Source: Hirschia sp. (lineage in GTDB: Bacteria > Pseudomonadota > Alphaproteobacteria > Caulobacterales > Hyphomonadaceae). Taken from it: a stretch of DNA of 64,000 nucleotides. This document shows positions 17,300 through 25,679 of this stretch, piece by piece (the stretch's first letter is position 1; the number at the start of each line of letters is the position of its first letter). The translations under genes and the position numbers were made by a program. The notes under the pieces were generated by a model, which worked only from the letters and a program-made list of their open reading frames with translations, had not been told where the DNA came from and made no database searches. The DNA lies in assembly GCA_002709235.1 (NCBI GenBank), contig PAQI01000011.1, forward strand, positions 187,632 to 251,631, written 5' to 3'.

Positions 17300-17836
17300 T
17301 CAATCGATCCGCACACCTTTATTTGTCGATGGGCACATCACTGCGCCATCACTGCGGCCCCCAACCGGGCGTGTGCGCACCATTTCGACCGCCATGTCCA
17401 TATAGGTCCGCATGACTTCCGGCGACATAGCCGCAACAAGGCACTCAATGGTCTCACCAGAATCAGCAGCCACCAGAACACCGATCCCGGTGATTCCCAG
17501 ATAATCAGCATATGGATTGGCCAGCAAACTGCCATTGACCCGGTCATAGGCTGCCTGGCTGGTTTCGGCAGATGTAAAATCCAGCTCCAGCCGCGCCACC
17601 CGGGCAGGATCATATCCCGCCATGGCCTGATCCAGACGCGGGTCCAGCACCTTGCACACAGAACAATATTCCGATGTGAAATTGACCAGCACGACTTCCT
17701 GGGCAGCACTAACAGGTGCGGTGGCTGCCATGCATACCCCCAGTAAACCCGCCATTGCGAAAACAGCCGAAGACCTGAAGGTGCGGCTTCTGCCCATCAC
17801 CCTGCCAGTCTTTGGGATTATTCCTTGACCGAACAT
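17300..17836 (-). CDS. Exported thioredoxin-like protein (CSVC active site)
   Basis: A 178-residue periplasmic thioredoxin-fold protein, probably a disulfide reductase or a redox chaperone. The start at 17834-17836 is selected by a GAGGGGGTGAT ribosome binding site and gives an N-region MFGQGIIPKTGR followed by a hydrophobic signal (SSAVFAMAGLLGVCMAATAPVSA). The active site is YCSVC near residues 62-66, preceded by VVLVNFTSE as expected for the first strand. The cis-Pro loop is not obvious (GITGIGVLVA instead), and the protein lacks a TlpA/DsbE insert. Substrates are unknown. Confidence 0.8.
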   Translation of the reverse strand: MFGQGIIPKTGRVMGRSRTFRSSAVFAMAGLLGVCMAATAPVSAAQEVVLVNFTSEYCSVCKVLDPRLDQAMAGYDPARVARLELDFTSAETSQAAYDRVNGSLLANPYADYLGITGIGVLVAADSGETIECLVAAMSPEVMRTYMDMAVEMVRTRPVGGRSDGAVMCPSTNKGVRID

Positions 17837-17937
17837 ATCACCCCCTCGATCCATTGCGCCTGCATGGTTGCGGCGCAATATCCCTATCAGCATCCAGATG
17901 AACGCTGGCTGAGCAGGTCTGGAAGCGGGCTCAAAAA

Positions 17938-18261
17938 TCAGTCGTCAGCGGTAAGCTGCTCGACAGCCACACCCATCAGTTCATCCATCTGCTTGACGAT
18001 CTGGTGGTCGGAGCGATCAATACCCTTGGCGTCGAAATCCTGGCGGATCTTGCGGAAGACATCCTCTTCGCCCGGCTCTTCGAAATCGGACTTGATGACT
18101 TCCTTGGCATAAGCATCTGCATCTGCACCGGTCAGGCCCATGATCTCGGCTGCCCACAAGCCCAGCAGCTTGTTGCGGCGCGCTGTCGCCTTGAAGCGCA
18201 GCTCTTCATCATGGGCGAACTTGGCCTCAAATGCCTGTTCTCTTTTTTCGAAAGTCGTCAT
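17938..18261 (-). CDS. ATPase inhibitor zeta subunit (DUF1476)
   Basis: Canonical alphaproteobacterial zeta subunit, a natural inhibitor of F1-ATPase known from Paracoccus. The 107 residues match the family consensus closely: MTTFEKREQAFEAKFAHDEE, then ARRNKLLGLWAAE, and the loop DFEEPGEEDVF near 59-69. The start at 18259-18261 follows GGAGAAG. It lies alone, minus strand, about 1 kb from its divergent paralogue at 16907 and upstream-divergent from purC. Confidence 0.93.
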   Translation of the reverse strand: MTTFEKREQAFEAKFAHDEELRFKATARRNKLLGLWAAEIMGLTGADADAYAKEVIKSDFEEPGEEDVFRKIRQDFDAKGIDRSDHQIVKQMDELMGVAVEQLTADD

Positions 18262-18496
18262 GATCTGTCTTCTCCAACTCGTCAGCGCGCCTGACCTGTA
18301 CCTATTATGGGTTTCGCGCATCGTTTGCGCTACCGCAATATATGAGTTTTTCCAAAATCAGGCATCGTTACCATGCGGCATAACGTGATATAAGGGGCGA
18401 CTCTCAAGCGCAAACACCTTATAGGGGAACGCCTTATCGTTTTGGCGTATTGCGCCGACCGCCCCGATCGGGGCCCCGACTGGAGATGAGACACGC

Positions 18497-19276
18497 ATGT
18501 CGCGACGTCGCAAGATATATGAAGGCAAGGCGAAGATCCTTTATGAAGGCCCCGAACCGGGAACGCTGATCCAGTATTTCAAGGATGATGCGACGGCCTT
18601 CAACGCAGAAAAACGCGCCGTTCTGGACGGCAAGGGCGTATTGAACAACCGCATTTCCGAGCTGGTGATGAGTCGCCTGGGTGCCATCGGCATTCCCAAT
18701 CACTTCATCAAGCGCCTCAATATGCGTGAGCAGCTGATCAAGCAGGTCGACATCATTCCGCTTGAGGTTGTCTGCCGCAATGTCGCCGCCGGGTCGATCT
18801 CCAAGCGTCTTGGTATTGAGGAAGGCACACCCCTGCCCCGTTCGATCATCGAGTTCTACTACAAGAAAGACGAACTGGGTGATCCGATGGTGTCCGAAGA
18901 GCACATCACCGCGTTCAACTGGGCCAATCCCCAGGAAATCGACGACATGATCTCGATGACCATCCGGGTCAACGACTTCCTGTGCGGCATGTTCGCGACG
19001 ATCGGCATCAAGCTGATCGATTTCAAGCTGGAATATGGCCGACTGTTCGAAGGCGATATGGTCCGCACCATCCTTGCTGACGAGATCAGCCCCGATAGCT
19101 GCCGGTTGTGGGATGTTGAAACCAATGAAAAGATGGACAAGGACCGCTTCCGCCGTGATCTTGGCGGTGTGACCGATGCCTATGCGGAAGTGGCGCGCAG
19201 GCTGGGCATCATCAAGGAAAGCGAAGGCGGCGGTGCGGAAATCGTCTCGATCAATGGCGACAAGGGAGATAAGTGA
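18497..19276 (+). CDS. purC: Phosphoribosylaminoimidazole-succinocarboxamide (SAICAR) synthase
   Basis: Joins CAIR and aspartate with ATP to give SAICAR in de novo purine synthesis. The 259 residues are normal for the bacterial short form. Motifs: [13 protein letters not shown] at residues 6-18, [16 protein letters not shown] near 90-105, and the ATP-grasp-like segment IDFKLEYGR near 174-182, with [12 protein letters not shown] near 194-205. GGAGATGAG precedes the start. A 12-base palindrome CCCCGATCGGGG (18462-18473) lies in the leader. Its stop overlaps the purS start by one base. Confidence 0.97.
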   Translation: MSRRRKIYEGKAKILYEGPEPGTLIQYFKDDATAFNAEKRAVLDGKGVLNNRISELVMSRLGAIGIPNHFIKRLNMREQLIKQVDIIPLEVVCRNVAAGSISKRLGIEEGTPLPRSIIEFYYKKDELGDPMVSEEHITAFNWANPQEIDDMISMTIRVNDFLCGMFATIGIKLIDFKLEYGRLFEGDMVRTILADEISPDSCRLWDVETNEKMDKDRFRRDLGGVTDAYAEVARRLGIIKESEGGGAEIVSINGDKGDK

Positions 19277-19518
19277 TGAAGGCGCGCGTACAGGTCAATC
19301 TGAAACCCGGCGTTCTGGATACACAGGGCAAGGCCGTGGCAGACACGCTGGGTCGTCTGGGCTTCTCCGAAGTCGATAATGTGCGCGTCGGCAAGGTCAT
19401 CGAACTGGACCTTGAAGACGGCCTGAGCCATGAGCAAGCCACAACCCGCGTCCGCGAAATGTGCGAAAAGCTGCTCGCCAATACTGTCGTTGAAAACTAC
19501 CAGATCGAGTTTGCGTAG
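19276..19518 (+). CDS. purS: Phosphoribosylformylglycinamidine synthase, PurS subunit
   Basis: Small subunit that bridges PurL and PurQ in the three-part FGAM synthase. The 80 residues fit PurS: KARVQVNLKPGVLDTQGKAV at 2-21, LGRLGFSEVDNVRVGKVIEL, and CEKLLANTVVENYQIE at the C-terminus. The ATG overlaps the purC TGA (TGATG), so translation is coupled; an in-frame GTG one codon earlier is less likely. purQ, its usual neighbour, is displaced by 4.1 kb of unrelated genes. Confidence 0.96.
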   Translation: MKARVQVNLKPGVLDTQGKAVADTLGRLGFSEVDNVRVGKVIELDLEDGLSHEQATTRVREMCEKLLANTVVENYQIEFA

Positions 19519-19521
19519 CGC

Positions 19522-19890
19522 TCAATCCTGAAGCAATTCCAGCTCTTGCGCCGTGAAGGCGTGAGAGCGGGTCAGGAACCGTTTCTCGCGGCCATTGTCC
19601 AGCGAGAACATGCCGCCGCGGCCGGGCACGACATCCAGTATCAGCTGTGTATGCTTCCATGCCTCGAACTGGCTGGCAGAGATATAGACCGGCACGCCGT
19701 CTATTTCTCCCAGCTTCACATCATGCTCACCGATCTTGAAGTCATCAGCCGGATAGCACATCGGGCTGGACCCGTCACAGCATCCGCCGGACTGGTGAAA
19801 CAGGATATCGGGATGATCCGCCCTTATCTCGGCGATCAGGGTGCAGGCAGCATCTGTTGCGGTCACGCGTGCGGGGGGCATTATTGTCAT
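19522..19890 (-). CDS. DUF779 domain protein
   Basis: A 122-residue cytoplasmic protein of the DUF779 family, which is found beside aldehyde dehydrogenase genes in many bacteria. Recognisable parts are HQSGGCCDGSSPMCYP near residues 32-47 and ASQFEAWKHTQLILDVVPGRGGMFSLD near 72-98. The Cys cluster (CC...C) suggests a metal site or redox role; the biochemical function is not established. It follows the aldehyde dehydrogenase after 92 bases on the minus strand and stops 3 bases from the convergent end of purS. Confidence 0.88.
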   Translation of the reverse strand: MTIMPPARVTATDAACTLIAEIRADHPDILFHQSGGCCDGSSPMCYPADDFKIGEHDVKLGEIDGVPVYISASQFEAWKHTQLILDVVPGRGGMFSLDNGREKRFLTRSHAFTAQELELLQD

Positions 19891-19982
19891 ATCATCAAAT
19901 ACCTCATGTTCAGGAACGATCCGCCCAACCGGGTTGGAATGGGGACGCTGGGAGAATCGCTCCTGAATCGGGTTCTTCTGAC

Positions 19983-21506
19983 TTAGAAGAATCCGAGCTT
20001 TTGGGGCGCATAGCTGACCAGCATGTTCTTTGTCTGCTGATAGTGGTCGAGCATTTTGAGGTGGTTTTCACGGCCAATGCCGGACTGCTTGTAACCGCCA
20101 AAGGCAGCATGCGCCGGATAGGCGTGATAGCAATTCGTCCAGACCCGGCCCGCCTGAATGGCACGCCCAAAGCGGTAGCAGGTATTGGCCTCACGCGACC
20201 ACACACCGGCCCCGAGGCCGTATAGCGTGTCATTGGCGATCTCGAGCGCTTCGGCCTCATCCTTGAAGGTCGTCACGGACACAACGGGACCGAAGATCTC
20301 CTCCTGGAAGACGCGCATCTTGTTGTGGCCCTTCAGAACGGTCGGCTTGATGTAATAGCCACCGGACAGCTCACCGCCCAGATCCGCCGCCGATCCGCCA
20401 GTCAGGATCTCAGCCCCCTCCTGGCGACCAATGTCGAAATAGGAGAGGATCTTTTCCTTCTGCTCGGAGGATGCCTGCGCACCGATCATGGTGTTCAGGT
20501 CCAGCGGATTGCCCTGCACAATGGCCTCGACCCGCTTGAGCGCGCGTTCCATGAACTCATCATAGATCGACTCATCGATCAGCGCGCGTGATGGACAGGT
20601 GCAGACCTCGCCCTGATTGAGCGCGAACATCACAAAGCCCTCAATGGCCTTGTCGAAATAATCATCATCTTCGCGCGTCACATCCTTGAAGAAGATGTTC
20701 GGGGATTTGCCGCCCAGTTCCAGCGTCACCGGAATCAGGTTTTCCGATGCATATTGCATGATCAGGCGACCCGTCGTGGTCTCGCCTGTAAAGGCGATCT
20801 TTGCGATGCGGTTGGAGGATGCAAGAGGCTTTCCCGCTTCCAGGCCGAAGCCATTGACGATGTTCAGCACGCCCTTGGGGAGGATATCCGCGACAAGTTC
20901 GGCAAACACCATGATCGTCGCCGGGGTTTGTTCCGCCGGTTTGAGGACCACGCAATTGCCGGCTGCCAATGCGGGAGCGAGCTTCCATGCCGCCATGAGA
21001 AGCGGGAAATTCCAGGGAATGATCTGACCCACGACACCCAATGGCTCGTGGAAGTGATAGGCCACCGTGTCATTGTCGATCTGGGACAGGGAGCCTTCCT
21101 GTGCGCGGATGCAACCGGCAAAATACCGGAAATGGTCAACTGCCAACGGCAGATCTGCCGCCATTGTTTCGCGCAGTGGCTTGCCATTGTCCCAGGTTTC
21201 GCAGGTGGCCAGCAGTTCCAGATTGGCTTCCATTGCATCTGCAATACGGTTGAGGATCTGCGCGCGTTCGGCCACTGCGGTCTGGCCCCAGGCCTGGCGG
21301 GCAGCATGCGCAGCGTCCAGTGCGGCATTGACGTCTGATGCATCGGACCGAGCGATCTCACCGATCGCCTTGCCGGTCAGCGGTGAGACATTCTCGAAAT
21401 AGCGACCGGCATTGGGCGCACGAAATTCGCCACCGATGAAATTGTCATAACGCGATTTGAAGGGCGATCTGGTCAGCGCCTCTGCTGCGTGAACGGTATC
21501 AGCCAT
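19983..21506 (-). CDS. NAD-dependent aldehyde (acetaldehyde) dehydrogenase, ExaC/AcoD-type
   Basis: Cytoplasmic aldehyde dehydrogenase of 507 residues, oxidising acetaldehyde or similar short aldehydes to the acid. Catalytic Cys302 is in [11 protein letters not shown]; general base Glu264 is in LELGGKSPN; Lys189 is in LKPAEQTP; the substrate-side motif IPWNFPLLM is at about 163-171. The [11 protein letters not shown] sequence and the DUF779 partner point to the ExaC/AldB/AcoD subgroup. The start at 21504-21506 follows GGAGGAAG. An AcoR-like regulator lies immediately upstream, and a palindrome between the two genes is a good operator candidate. Confidence 0.94.
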   Translation of the reverse strand: MADTVHAAEALTRSPFKSRYDNFIGGEFRAPNAGRYFENVSPLTGKAIGEIARSDASDVNAALDAAHAARQAWGQTAVAERAQILNRIADAMEANLELLATCETWDNGKPLRETMAADLPLAVDHFRYFAGCIRAQEGSLSQIDNDTVAYHFHEPLGVVGQIIPWNFPLLMAAWKLAPALAAGNCVVLKPAEQTPATIMVFAELVADILPKGVLNIVNGFGLEAGKPLASSNRIAKIAFTGETTTGRLIMQYASENLIPVTLELGGKSPNIFFKDVTREDDDYFDKAIEGFVMFALNQGEVCTCPSRALIDESIYDEFMERALKRVEAIVQGNPLDLNTMIGAQASSEQKEKILSYFDIGRQEGAEILTGGSAADLGGELSGGYYIKPTVLKGHNKMRVFQEEIFGPVVSVTTFKDEAEALEIANDTLYGLGAGVWSREANTCYRFGRAIQAGRVWTNCYHAYPAHAAFGGYKQSGIGRENHLKMLDHYQQTKNMLVSYAPQKLGFF

Positions 21507-21617
21507 TGTCTTCCTCCATGTGTTTTTGTGTCTTTGCACCGTCGAAACAGTGATGGAGGCAGACTGGAGAGGAGATGTGCGGCTGTCACGACACCCGAAT
21601 CGGACAGCTGGGTCAAA

Positions 21618-21647
21618 CTGTCTCAGATGTGAGACAGAAATGTCTCA
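21618..21647. promoter_or_regulatory. Palindrome upstream of the aldehyde dehydrogenase (operator candidate)
   Basis: A perfect inverted repeat CTGTCTCA-GATG-TGAGACAG (21618-21637) is followed by a third half-site TGTCTCA (21641-21647) that overlaps the stop codon of the AcoR-like gene. It ends about 110 bases upstream of the dehydrogenase start, a sensible distance for an activator. Binding by the adjacent Fis-type regulator is inference. Confidence 0.55.
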
Positions 21648-22622
21648 GCGATGTGTATCAAGGCCGTGCTTGGCCATGCGCCGGTAGAGCGTGGCGCGGC
21701 TGATACCCAGATCCCGCGCCGCTGCCGTCATGTTACCCTTGGCCCTTGCAAGCGCCCGGTGCAGTTCCCGCGCTTCGGCTTTTTCAAACCCCACGCCGCG
21801 CTGATCTGCATCACCAAGAATATCGGCGGCAGGCAGAGGCTTGGCCAGCACATCGCTTGAGAGATGATAGAGCTTGCGCGCCGCGCGGGTGGCACCCACG
21901 ATCAGGTCATTGCGATCGACCGCGAACAGCACCGCACCCTTCTGCCCATCGCCGCGCCCGCGCACGATGCGCTCTCGGGTATAGACCTCTTCGAAATGGT
22001 CCGCTTCGATCTGCTGGGCCGTGCTGGCGACCGTATGAGAGATCAGGCTGACAAGCGCACCGTCCACATCCTGACGGCATGAGGATACATCCAGCACAGC
22101 CGCCAGTTCACCTTTCGCATCGAATATGGGCGCGCCCATGCAGCTCATGGAGATGTTGCAACTGTGAAAGTGCTGGTCACGATGAATGGTCACGGCGCGC
22201 GCATCCGCAATACATGTGCCGATGCCGTTCGTACCCTGCGCGCTTTCCGACCAGTCTGCCCCAATTGTCAGCCCTGCCCGAGCGAAATGCTCTGCATCAG
22301 CATCACGCACACGCTGGTCGATTATTGCTCCCGATGCATCACACAGATACACGCTGCATCCGGACGCGCCAATGATCGACAACAAGCGGTCCATCGCCGG
22401 TTGAGACACACGCACGACCTGCTCGATTGCTTCACGGCGTAGTGCAAGAGATCGTGAATCCAATCGGGAGTCTGCCGGGTTTTCGCCGGGAGACAGGCCG
22501 TATTGATTGACTGAACGTGACCATGACGCCGCCACGGCAGATGTGGCCGCTGCGCTGTTTGATTGCGCAATGCGAAGGATCTTTTCCGCATGGTCACGTG
22601 GGTTGGGATAATCACGGTTCAT
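21645..22622 (-). CDS. AcoR-like transcriptional regulator lacking the sigma-54 ATPase domain
   Basis: A 325-residue regulator with a GAF-like N-terminal domain (about 70-190, including GCSVYLCDASGAIIDQR and GTNGIGTCIAD) and a C-terminal Fis-type helix-turn-helix (about 285-322, with GNMTAAARDLGISRATLYRR). Full AcoR-type activators have an AAA+ module with GAFTGA between these; it is absent here, so direct activation of sigma-54 polymerase is not expected. The start is uncertain: ATG at 22620-22622 or an in-frame GTG 15 bases upstream. It probably senses an alcohol, aldehyde or acetoin-like signal and controls the adjacent dehydrogenase. Confidence 0.87.
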   Translation of the reverse strand: MNRDYPNPRDHAEKILRIAQSNSAAATSAVAASWSRSVNQYGLSPGENPADSRLDSRSLALRREAIEQVVRVSQPAMDRLLSIIGASGCSVYLCDASGAIIDQRVRDADAEHFARAGLTIGADWSESAQGTNGIGTCIADARAVTIHRDQHFHSCNISMSCMGAPIFDAKGELAAVLDVSSCRQDVDGALVSLISHTVASTAQQIEADHFEEVYTRERIVRGRGDGQKGAVLFAVDRNDLIVGATRAARKLYHLSSDVLAKPLPAADILGDADQRGVGFEKAEARELHRALARAKGNMTAAARDLGISRATLYRRMAKHGLDTHR

Positions 22623-22690
22623 GAACGCTGATATCACGAACGCAGTCAGATTTCCAAATCATCGCCCGCAACATGCAAATTCACAGCATG

Positions 22691-22724
22691 AAAAAGCCGT
22701 CACCATTTTAAATGATGACGGCTT
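22691..22724 (-). terminator. Terminator after the first entericidin gene
   Basis: On the minus strand AAGCCGTCA and TGACGGCTT form a stem, extended by partial pairing of the ATCATTT/AAATGG interior, and followed by TTTTC. It lies 20 bases beyond the stop of the 48-residue lipoprotein gene. Confidence 0.75.
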
Positions 22725-22743
22725 ATCTGCAATCAAGCGCAGC

Positions 22744-22890
22744 TTACTTGCCCGGATTGGCCTGTTCAGCGCGATCTTCAATGTGGTCGCCTGCCTGTTC
22801 CATGTCCTTGCCAACACCTTCAACAGTGTTGCACGCAGCAGCTGTCAGCAATGCAGCCAGCGCCAGGGCGGCCTTGATGGAATTATTCAT
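22744..22890 (-). CDS. Entericidin-like small lipoprotein (copy 1)
   Basis: A 48-residue lipoprotein. The signal peptide MNNSIKAALALAALLTAAAC ends in a lipobox with Cys20, followed directly by NTVEGVGKDMEQAGDHIEDR, the hallmark of the entericidin A/B family. Enteric EcnA/EcnB are an antidote and toxin pair of membrane lipoproteins, while alphaproteobacterial members are usually single and their roles unclear. It is the most downstream of three tandem copies on the minus strand and has its own terminator. Confidence 0.88.
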   Translation of the reverse strand: MNNSIKAALALAALLTAAACNTVEGVGKDMEQAGDHIEDRAEQANPGK

Positions 22891-22965
22891 GATCAAACGT
22901 TCCTTCCGTGAACATCAGGTTGATGGAAGTTAAACGCCGGATCGATCAGCCGGTTCCCGAAGGGA

Positions 22966-23115
22966 TCAATCTTTTGTGGCAACGTTCTCTATGGCGCGCC
23001 CGCCTGCCTGAAGATCCTTGCCCACGCCGCGCACCGTGTTGCAGGCGGTCAGCGCGAACGCCGTCATGGCCATGATGGCGGCAAGCCAGATAGAGCTGTG
23101 TTGGCGCACTTTCAT
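22966..23115 (-). CDS. Entericidin-like small lipoprotein (copy 2)
   Basis: A 49-residue lipoprotein with start ATG at 23113-23115. The signal sequence begins MKVRQHSSIWLAAIMAM and ends LTAC, with the lipidated Cys near residue 25; the mature part NTVRGVGKDLQAGGRAIEN matches the entericidin pattern (NTVxGVGKDxxxxGxxIE). It lies 75 bases upstream of copy 1. The N-region is more basic than that of copy 1 and the C-terminus is shorter, so the copies are diverged rather than recent duplicates. Confidence 0.85.
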   Translation of the reverse strand: MKVRQHSSIWLAAIMAMTAFALTACNTVRGVGKDLQAGGRAIENVATKD

Positions 23116-23244
23116 ATCTGCTATCCTCTACTCTACACTCAACAACGATATGCGTGAAAAACCGCCACGAATCGCCCTTATCCACAGACTCTAATAAGAT
23201 CTGACGCAATTTTCATCCCAAATTTCTGTCATATTTGCGAAGAA

Positions 23245-23526
23245 TCAGCAGGGCGGCTTTCCAGATCCGCCCGCGAGGTCGGCATCGGGGTCGCAATCCG
23301 GCTGTGAATTTGCACCCGGCTGGGGATAACGTTTGCGAGCATTACCGGCCATATCGGCCGTGCTGCTGCCCGTAGACGCATTGGCCTGCGTCGCGTCTGC
23401 AGCATGGGAGATTCCACGCCCTGCTGCCTGCATGTCCCGGCCCAGTCCGGCCACAGTGTTGCATCCTGCGAGCGTCGCGGCACAAATCGCCAGACCCGCA
23501 ACTATCGTCAATTGACCCGTCTTCAT
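23245..23526 (-). CDS. Entericidin-like lipoprotein with C-terminal extension (copy 3)
   Basis: A 93-residue lipoprotein starting at 23524-23526 (MKTGQLTIVAGLAICAATLAGC, lipobox LAGC). The entericidin segment NTVAGLGRDMQAAGRGISHA follows the cysteine at once. Unlike the other two copies it carries a further 50 residues of Ser/Ala/Pro/Asp-rich sequence ending in two Cys (residues about 79 and 93). An ATG four codons upstream is possible, but the ribosome binding site AAGGGA would then be too close. It is the most upstream of the trio and diverges from purQ. Confidence 0.82.
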   Translation of the reverse strand: MKTGQLTIVAGLAICAATLAGCNTVAGLGRDMQAAGRGISHAADATQANASTGSSTADMAGNARKRYPQPGANSQPDCDPDADLAGGSGKPPC

Positions 23527-23646
23527 GCGTTCAGTCATCCCTTCGCACAGAAACAACGCCCTTGCCCAACAGATTAACTAGCAAATCCTGCAGGACTTGA
23601 CGATACGGCCCTTCTGCCGCAAGGCGAAACTTGCTAAGGAGCGAAC

Positions 23647-24324
23647 ATGAAATCAGCTGTCATCGTCTTTCCGGGGTCCAATTGCGATCGTGACGCAAGC
23701 GACGCCCTTTCGCGCATTACCGGTCAGGCCCCCAGCATGGTCTGGCACAAGGATGCTGAACTGCCCTCCGGGCTGGATCTTGTGATGGTACCAGGCGGGT
23801 TTTCCTATGGCGACTATCTGCGCTCCGGGGCCATAGCCGGTAACTCGGCGATCATCACGGCGCTCAAGGCCCATGCCGACCGCGGCGGATATATCCTCGG
23901 CGTCTGCAATGGCTTTCAGGTTCTCACCGAGACCGGGCTTCTGCCCGGTGCCCTGATGCGCAATGCCACGCTGCATTTTGTCTGCCGTCCACAGCGCCTT
24001 CAGATCGTCAATGCACAGAGCGATTTTACCCGCGCCTATGCTGGGCGTGATGAGATCACCATCCCGGTCGCGCATCATGACGGTGCCTATTTCGCAGATG
24101 ATGCCACGCTTGATCAACTCGAAGGCGAAGGCCGTGTGGCGTTCAAATATGCCAGTGGCGAGAACCCGAATGGTTCACAGCGCGATATCGCCGGTATTCT
24201 GTCGCCCAATGGCCGCATACTCGGCATGATGCCACACCCGGAACGCGCCATCGGAACAACCGAAGGCGGCGCAGACGGCGTCGGACTGTTTGAAAGCCTT
24301 GTAAATTCACTCGAAACCGCGTGA
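23647..24324 (+). CDS. purQ: Phosphoribosylformylglycinamidine synthase, glutaminase subunit PurQ
   Basis: Class I glutamine amidotransferase subunit that feeds ammonia to PurL. At 225 residues it is full length. The nucleophile is Cys87 in GVCNGFQVL; the partner His/Glu are in MPHPERAIG near residues 196-204; the oxyanion strand is [16 protein letters not shown] at 49-64. It has a TAAGGAG ribosome binding site. purS lies 4.1 kb upstream and purL 4.5 kb downstream, so the usual contiguous purS-purQ-purL order is interrupted twice. Confidence 0.97.
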   Translation: MKSAVIVFPGSNCDRDASDALSRITGQAPSMVWHKDAELPSGLDLVMVPGGFSYGDYLRSGAIAGNSAIITALKAHADRGGYILGVCNGFQVLTETGLLPGALMRNATLHFVCRPQRLQIVNAQSDFTRAYAGRDEITIPVAHHDGAYFADDATLDQLEGEGRVAFKYASGENPNGSQRDIAGILSPNGRILGMMPHPERAIGTTEGGADGVGLFESLVNSLETA

Positions 24325-24363
24325 ACTCCATAACAGGTCAAGGTTCAAGGAGGGGATGTGCGA

Positions 24364-25566
24364 ATGAGGAATAACCTGCTGATCGGGGCCCTGTCGGCCC
24401 TCGTTCTGGTCGCCTGCTCACCGGATGAAAGCGACGTTGAAACAGCGGTTACGCCCACACCCGAAACAACCCCGACACCAGCACCCTCCGCAGCGGATTA
24501 TTCCAATCTGGATCTCTGGCTCTGCCATCCTGACAAGGACAATGACGTCTGTGAAGCTGACGCATCCTATACAGTGGTATCCGCCGACAGTGCCGAAACC
24601 GTGGATGTGGAAGCCATACCAGACCCGGCCTATGACTGCTTTTACATCTATCCCACCATCTCTATGGATGCCGGTGCCAATTCCGATCTGACCCCCGGTG
24701 AACATGAAGAGATCCGCGCCGTCTCCCAGCAATTTGCGCCCTTCAAGGATAAATGCCGTCAGTTCGCGCCCCTCTATCGCCAGCTGACACTGGCCGAGCT
24801 GGCAAGTTTCACAGAGACCGGAAAGCTCTCCGGTGACCTTCTGATGCGCTATCTCGATGTGAAAGCCGCATGGGAAGACTATCTGGCCAATGACAATGAA
24901 GGCCGCGGCGTCGTCCTGATCGGACATTCACAAGGCGCGGCGATGATCCAGGAATTGCTGGCCAAGCACATCAACAACTCCGCCGAGATGGACCTGATCA
25001 TCTCAGCCTATGCCATCGGCTACAATACACCTGTGGCACCGGACGGCTCGGCTTTCAATATGGGCCTGCCCCTGTGTACGCGCGCCGATCAGGCCGGATG
25101 CATGGTTTCATGGGTATCCTTCCGCGAAGATGCCCCACCACCAGCAGAAGCATTGTTCGGTCAGAAACTGCCCATCGGCGTGCGCGAAGCCTGTGTAAAC
25201 CCTGCCGTACTGCTTGAGAGTGAGAACAACGCTCTGGATGCCCGCCTGCCGCTTCAGCCGCTGGGATCTTTCGCGCCGGTTGACTATCTGCCTGGCACAG
25301 CCATCGAAACATCCTTTGTCAGCCTGCCTGGTATGCTGTCGGCGACATGCAAGGCCAATGACACCCATGACTGGCTGGCGATCAGCGTATCCGGCAATGG
25401 CGAGGACACACGTCTGGATGACATTCCCGGCGATGTGGTGATGGCTGGCAAGGCAGATCCCAATTGGGGCCTGCACCTTGTCGACATGAACATCGCACTT
25501 GGCGATATCAAAGCGCTCATGGATCGCCAGTCCACCGCCTGGACCGCCCGTCACATCGAGGAGTGA
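24364..25566 (+). CDS. DUF3089 alpha/beta-hydrolase-like lipoprotein
   Basis: A 400-residue lipoprotein: signal MRNNLLIGALSALVLVAC with lipobox, then a Thr/Pro-rich spacer (about residues 30-50). The rest matches DUF3089: DCFYIYPTISMD near residues 95-106, a nucleophile elbow GHSQGA near 187-192 and YAIGYNTPVAP near 218-228. It is probably an envelope esterase or lipase-like enzyme; substrate unknown. The start ATG at 24364 is preferred over a GTG two codons earlier because AGGAGGGG is better spaced. It follows purQ after 39 bases on the same strand. Confidence 0.85.
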   Translation: MRNNLLIGALSALVLVACSPDESDVETAVTPTPETTPTPAPSAADYSNLDLWLCHPDKDNDVCEADASYTVVSADSAETVDVEAIPDPAYDCFYIYPTISMDAGANSDLTPGEHEEIRAVSQQFAPFKDKCRQFAPLYRQLTLAELASFTETGKLSGDLLMRYLDVKAAWEDYLANDNEGRGVVLIGHSQGAAMIQELLAKHINNSAEMDLIISAYAIGYNTPVAPDGSAFNMGLPLCTRADQAGCMVSWVSFREDAPPPAEALFGQKLPIGVREACVNPAVLLESENNALDARLPLQPLGSFAPVDYLPGTAIETSFVSLPGMLSATCKANDTHDWLAISVSGNGEDTRLDDIPGDVVMAGKADPNWGLHLVDMNIALGDIKALMDRQSTAWTARHIEE

Positions 25567-25679
25567 GCCAACCAATCACAGTTGGTGCTGTTGCCGCCGA
25601 GCCGCTAGACGGATAACCATCCTCCATCGCGAGGGGGTAATGCGCTTCGTGTTTCAATGTGGGGACAAGGGGCGGGACA

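Noticed and set aside
18462-18477. GC palindromes CCCCGATCGGGG and GGGGCCCC ahead of purC
   Set aside because: They lie just before the ribosome binding site, but PurR-like control by such a site is not known in this group, and GC-rich leaders give such palindromes by chance.
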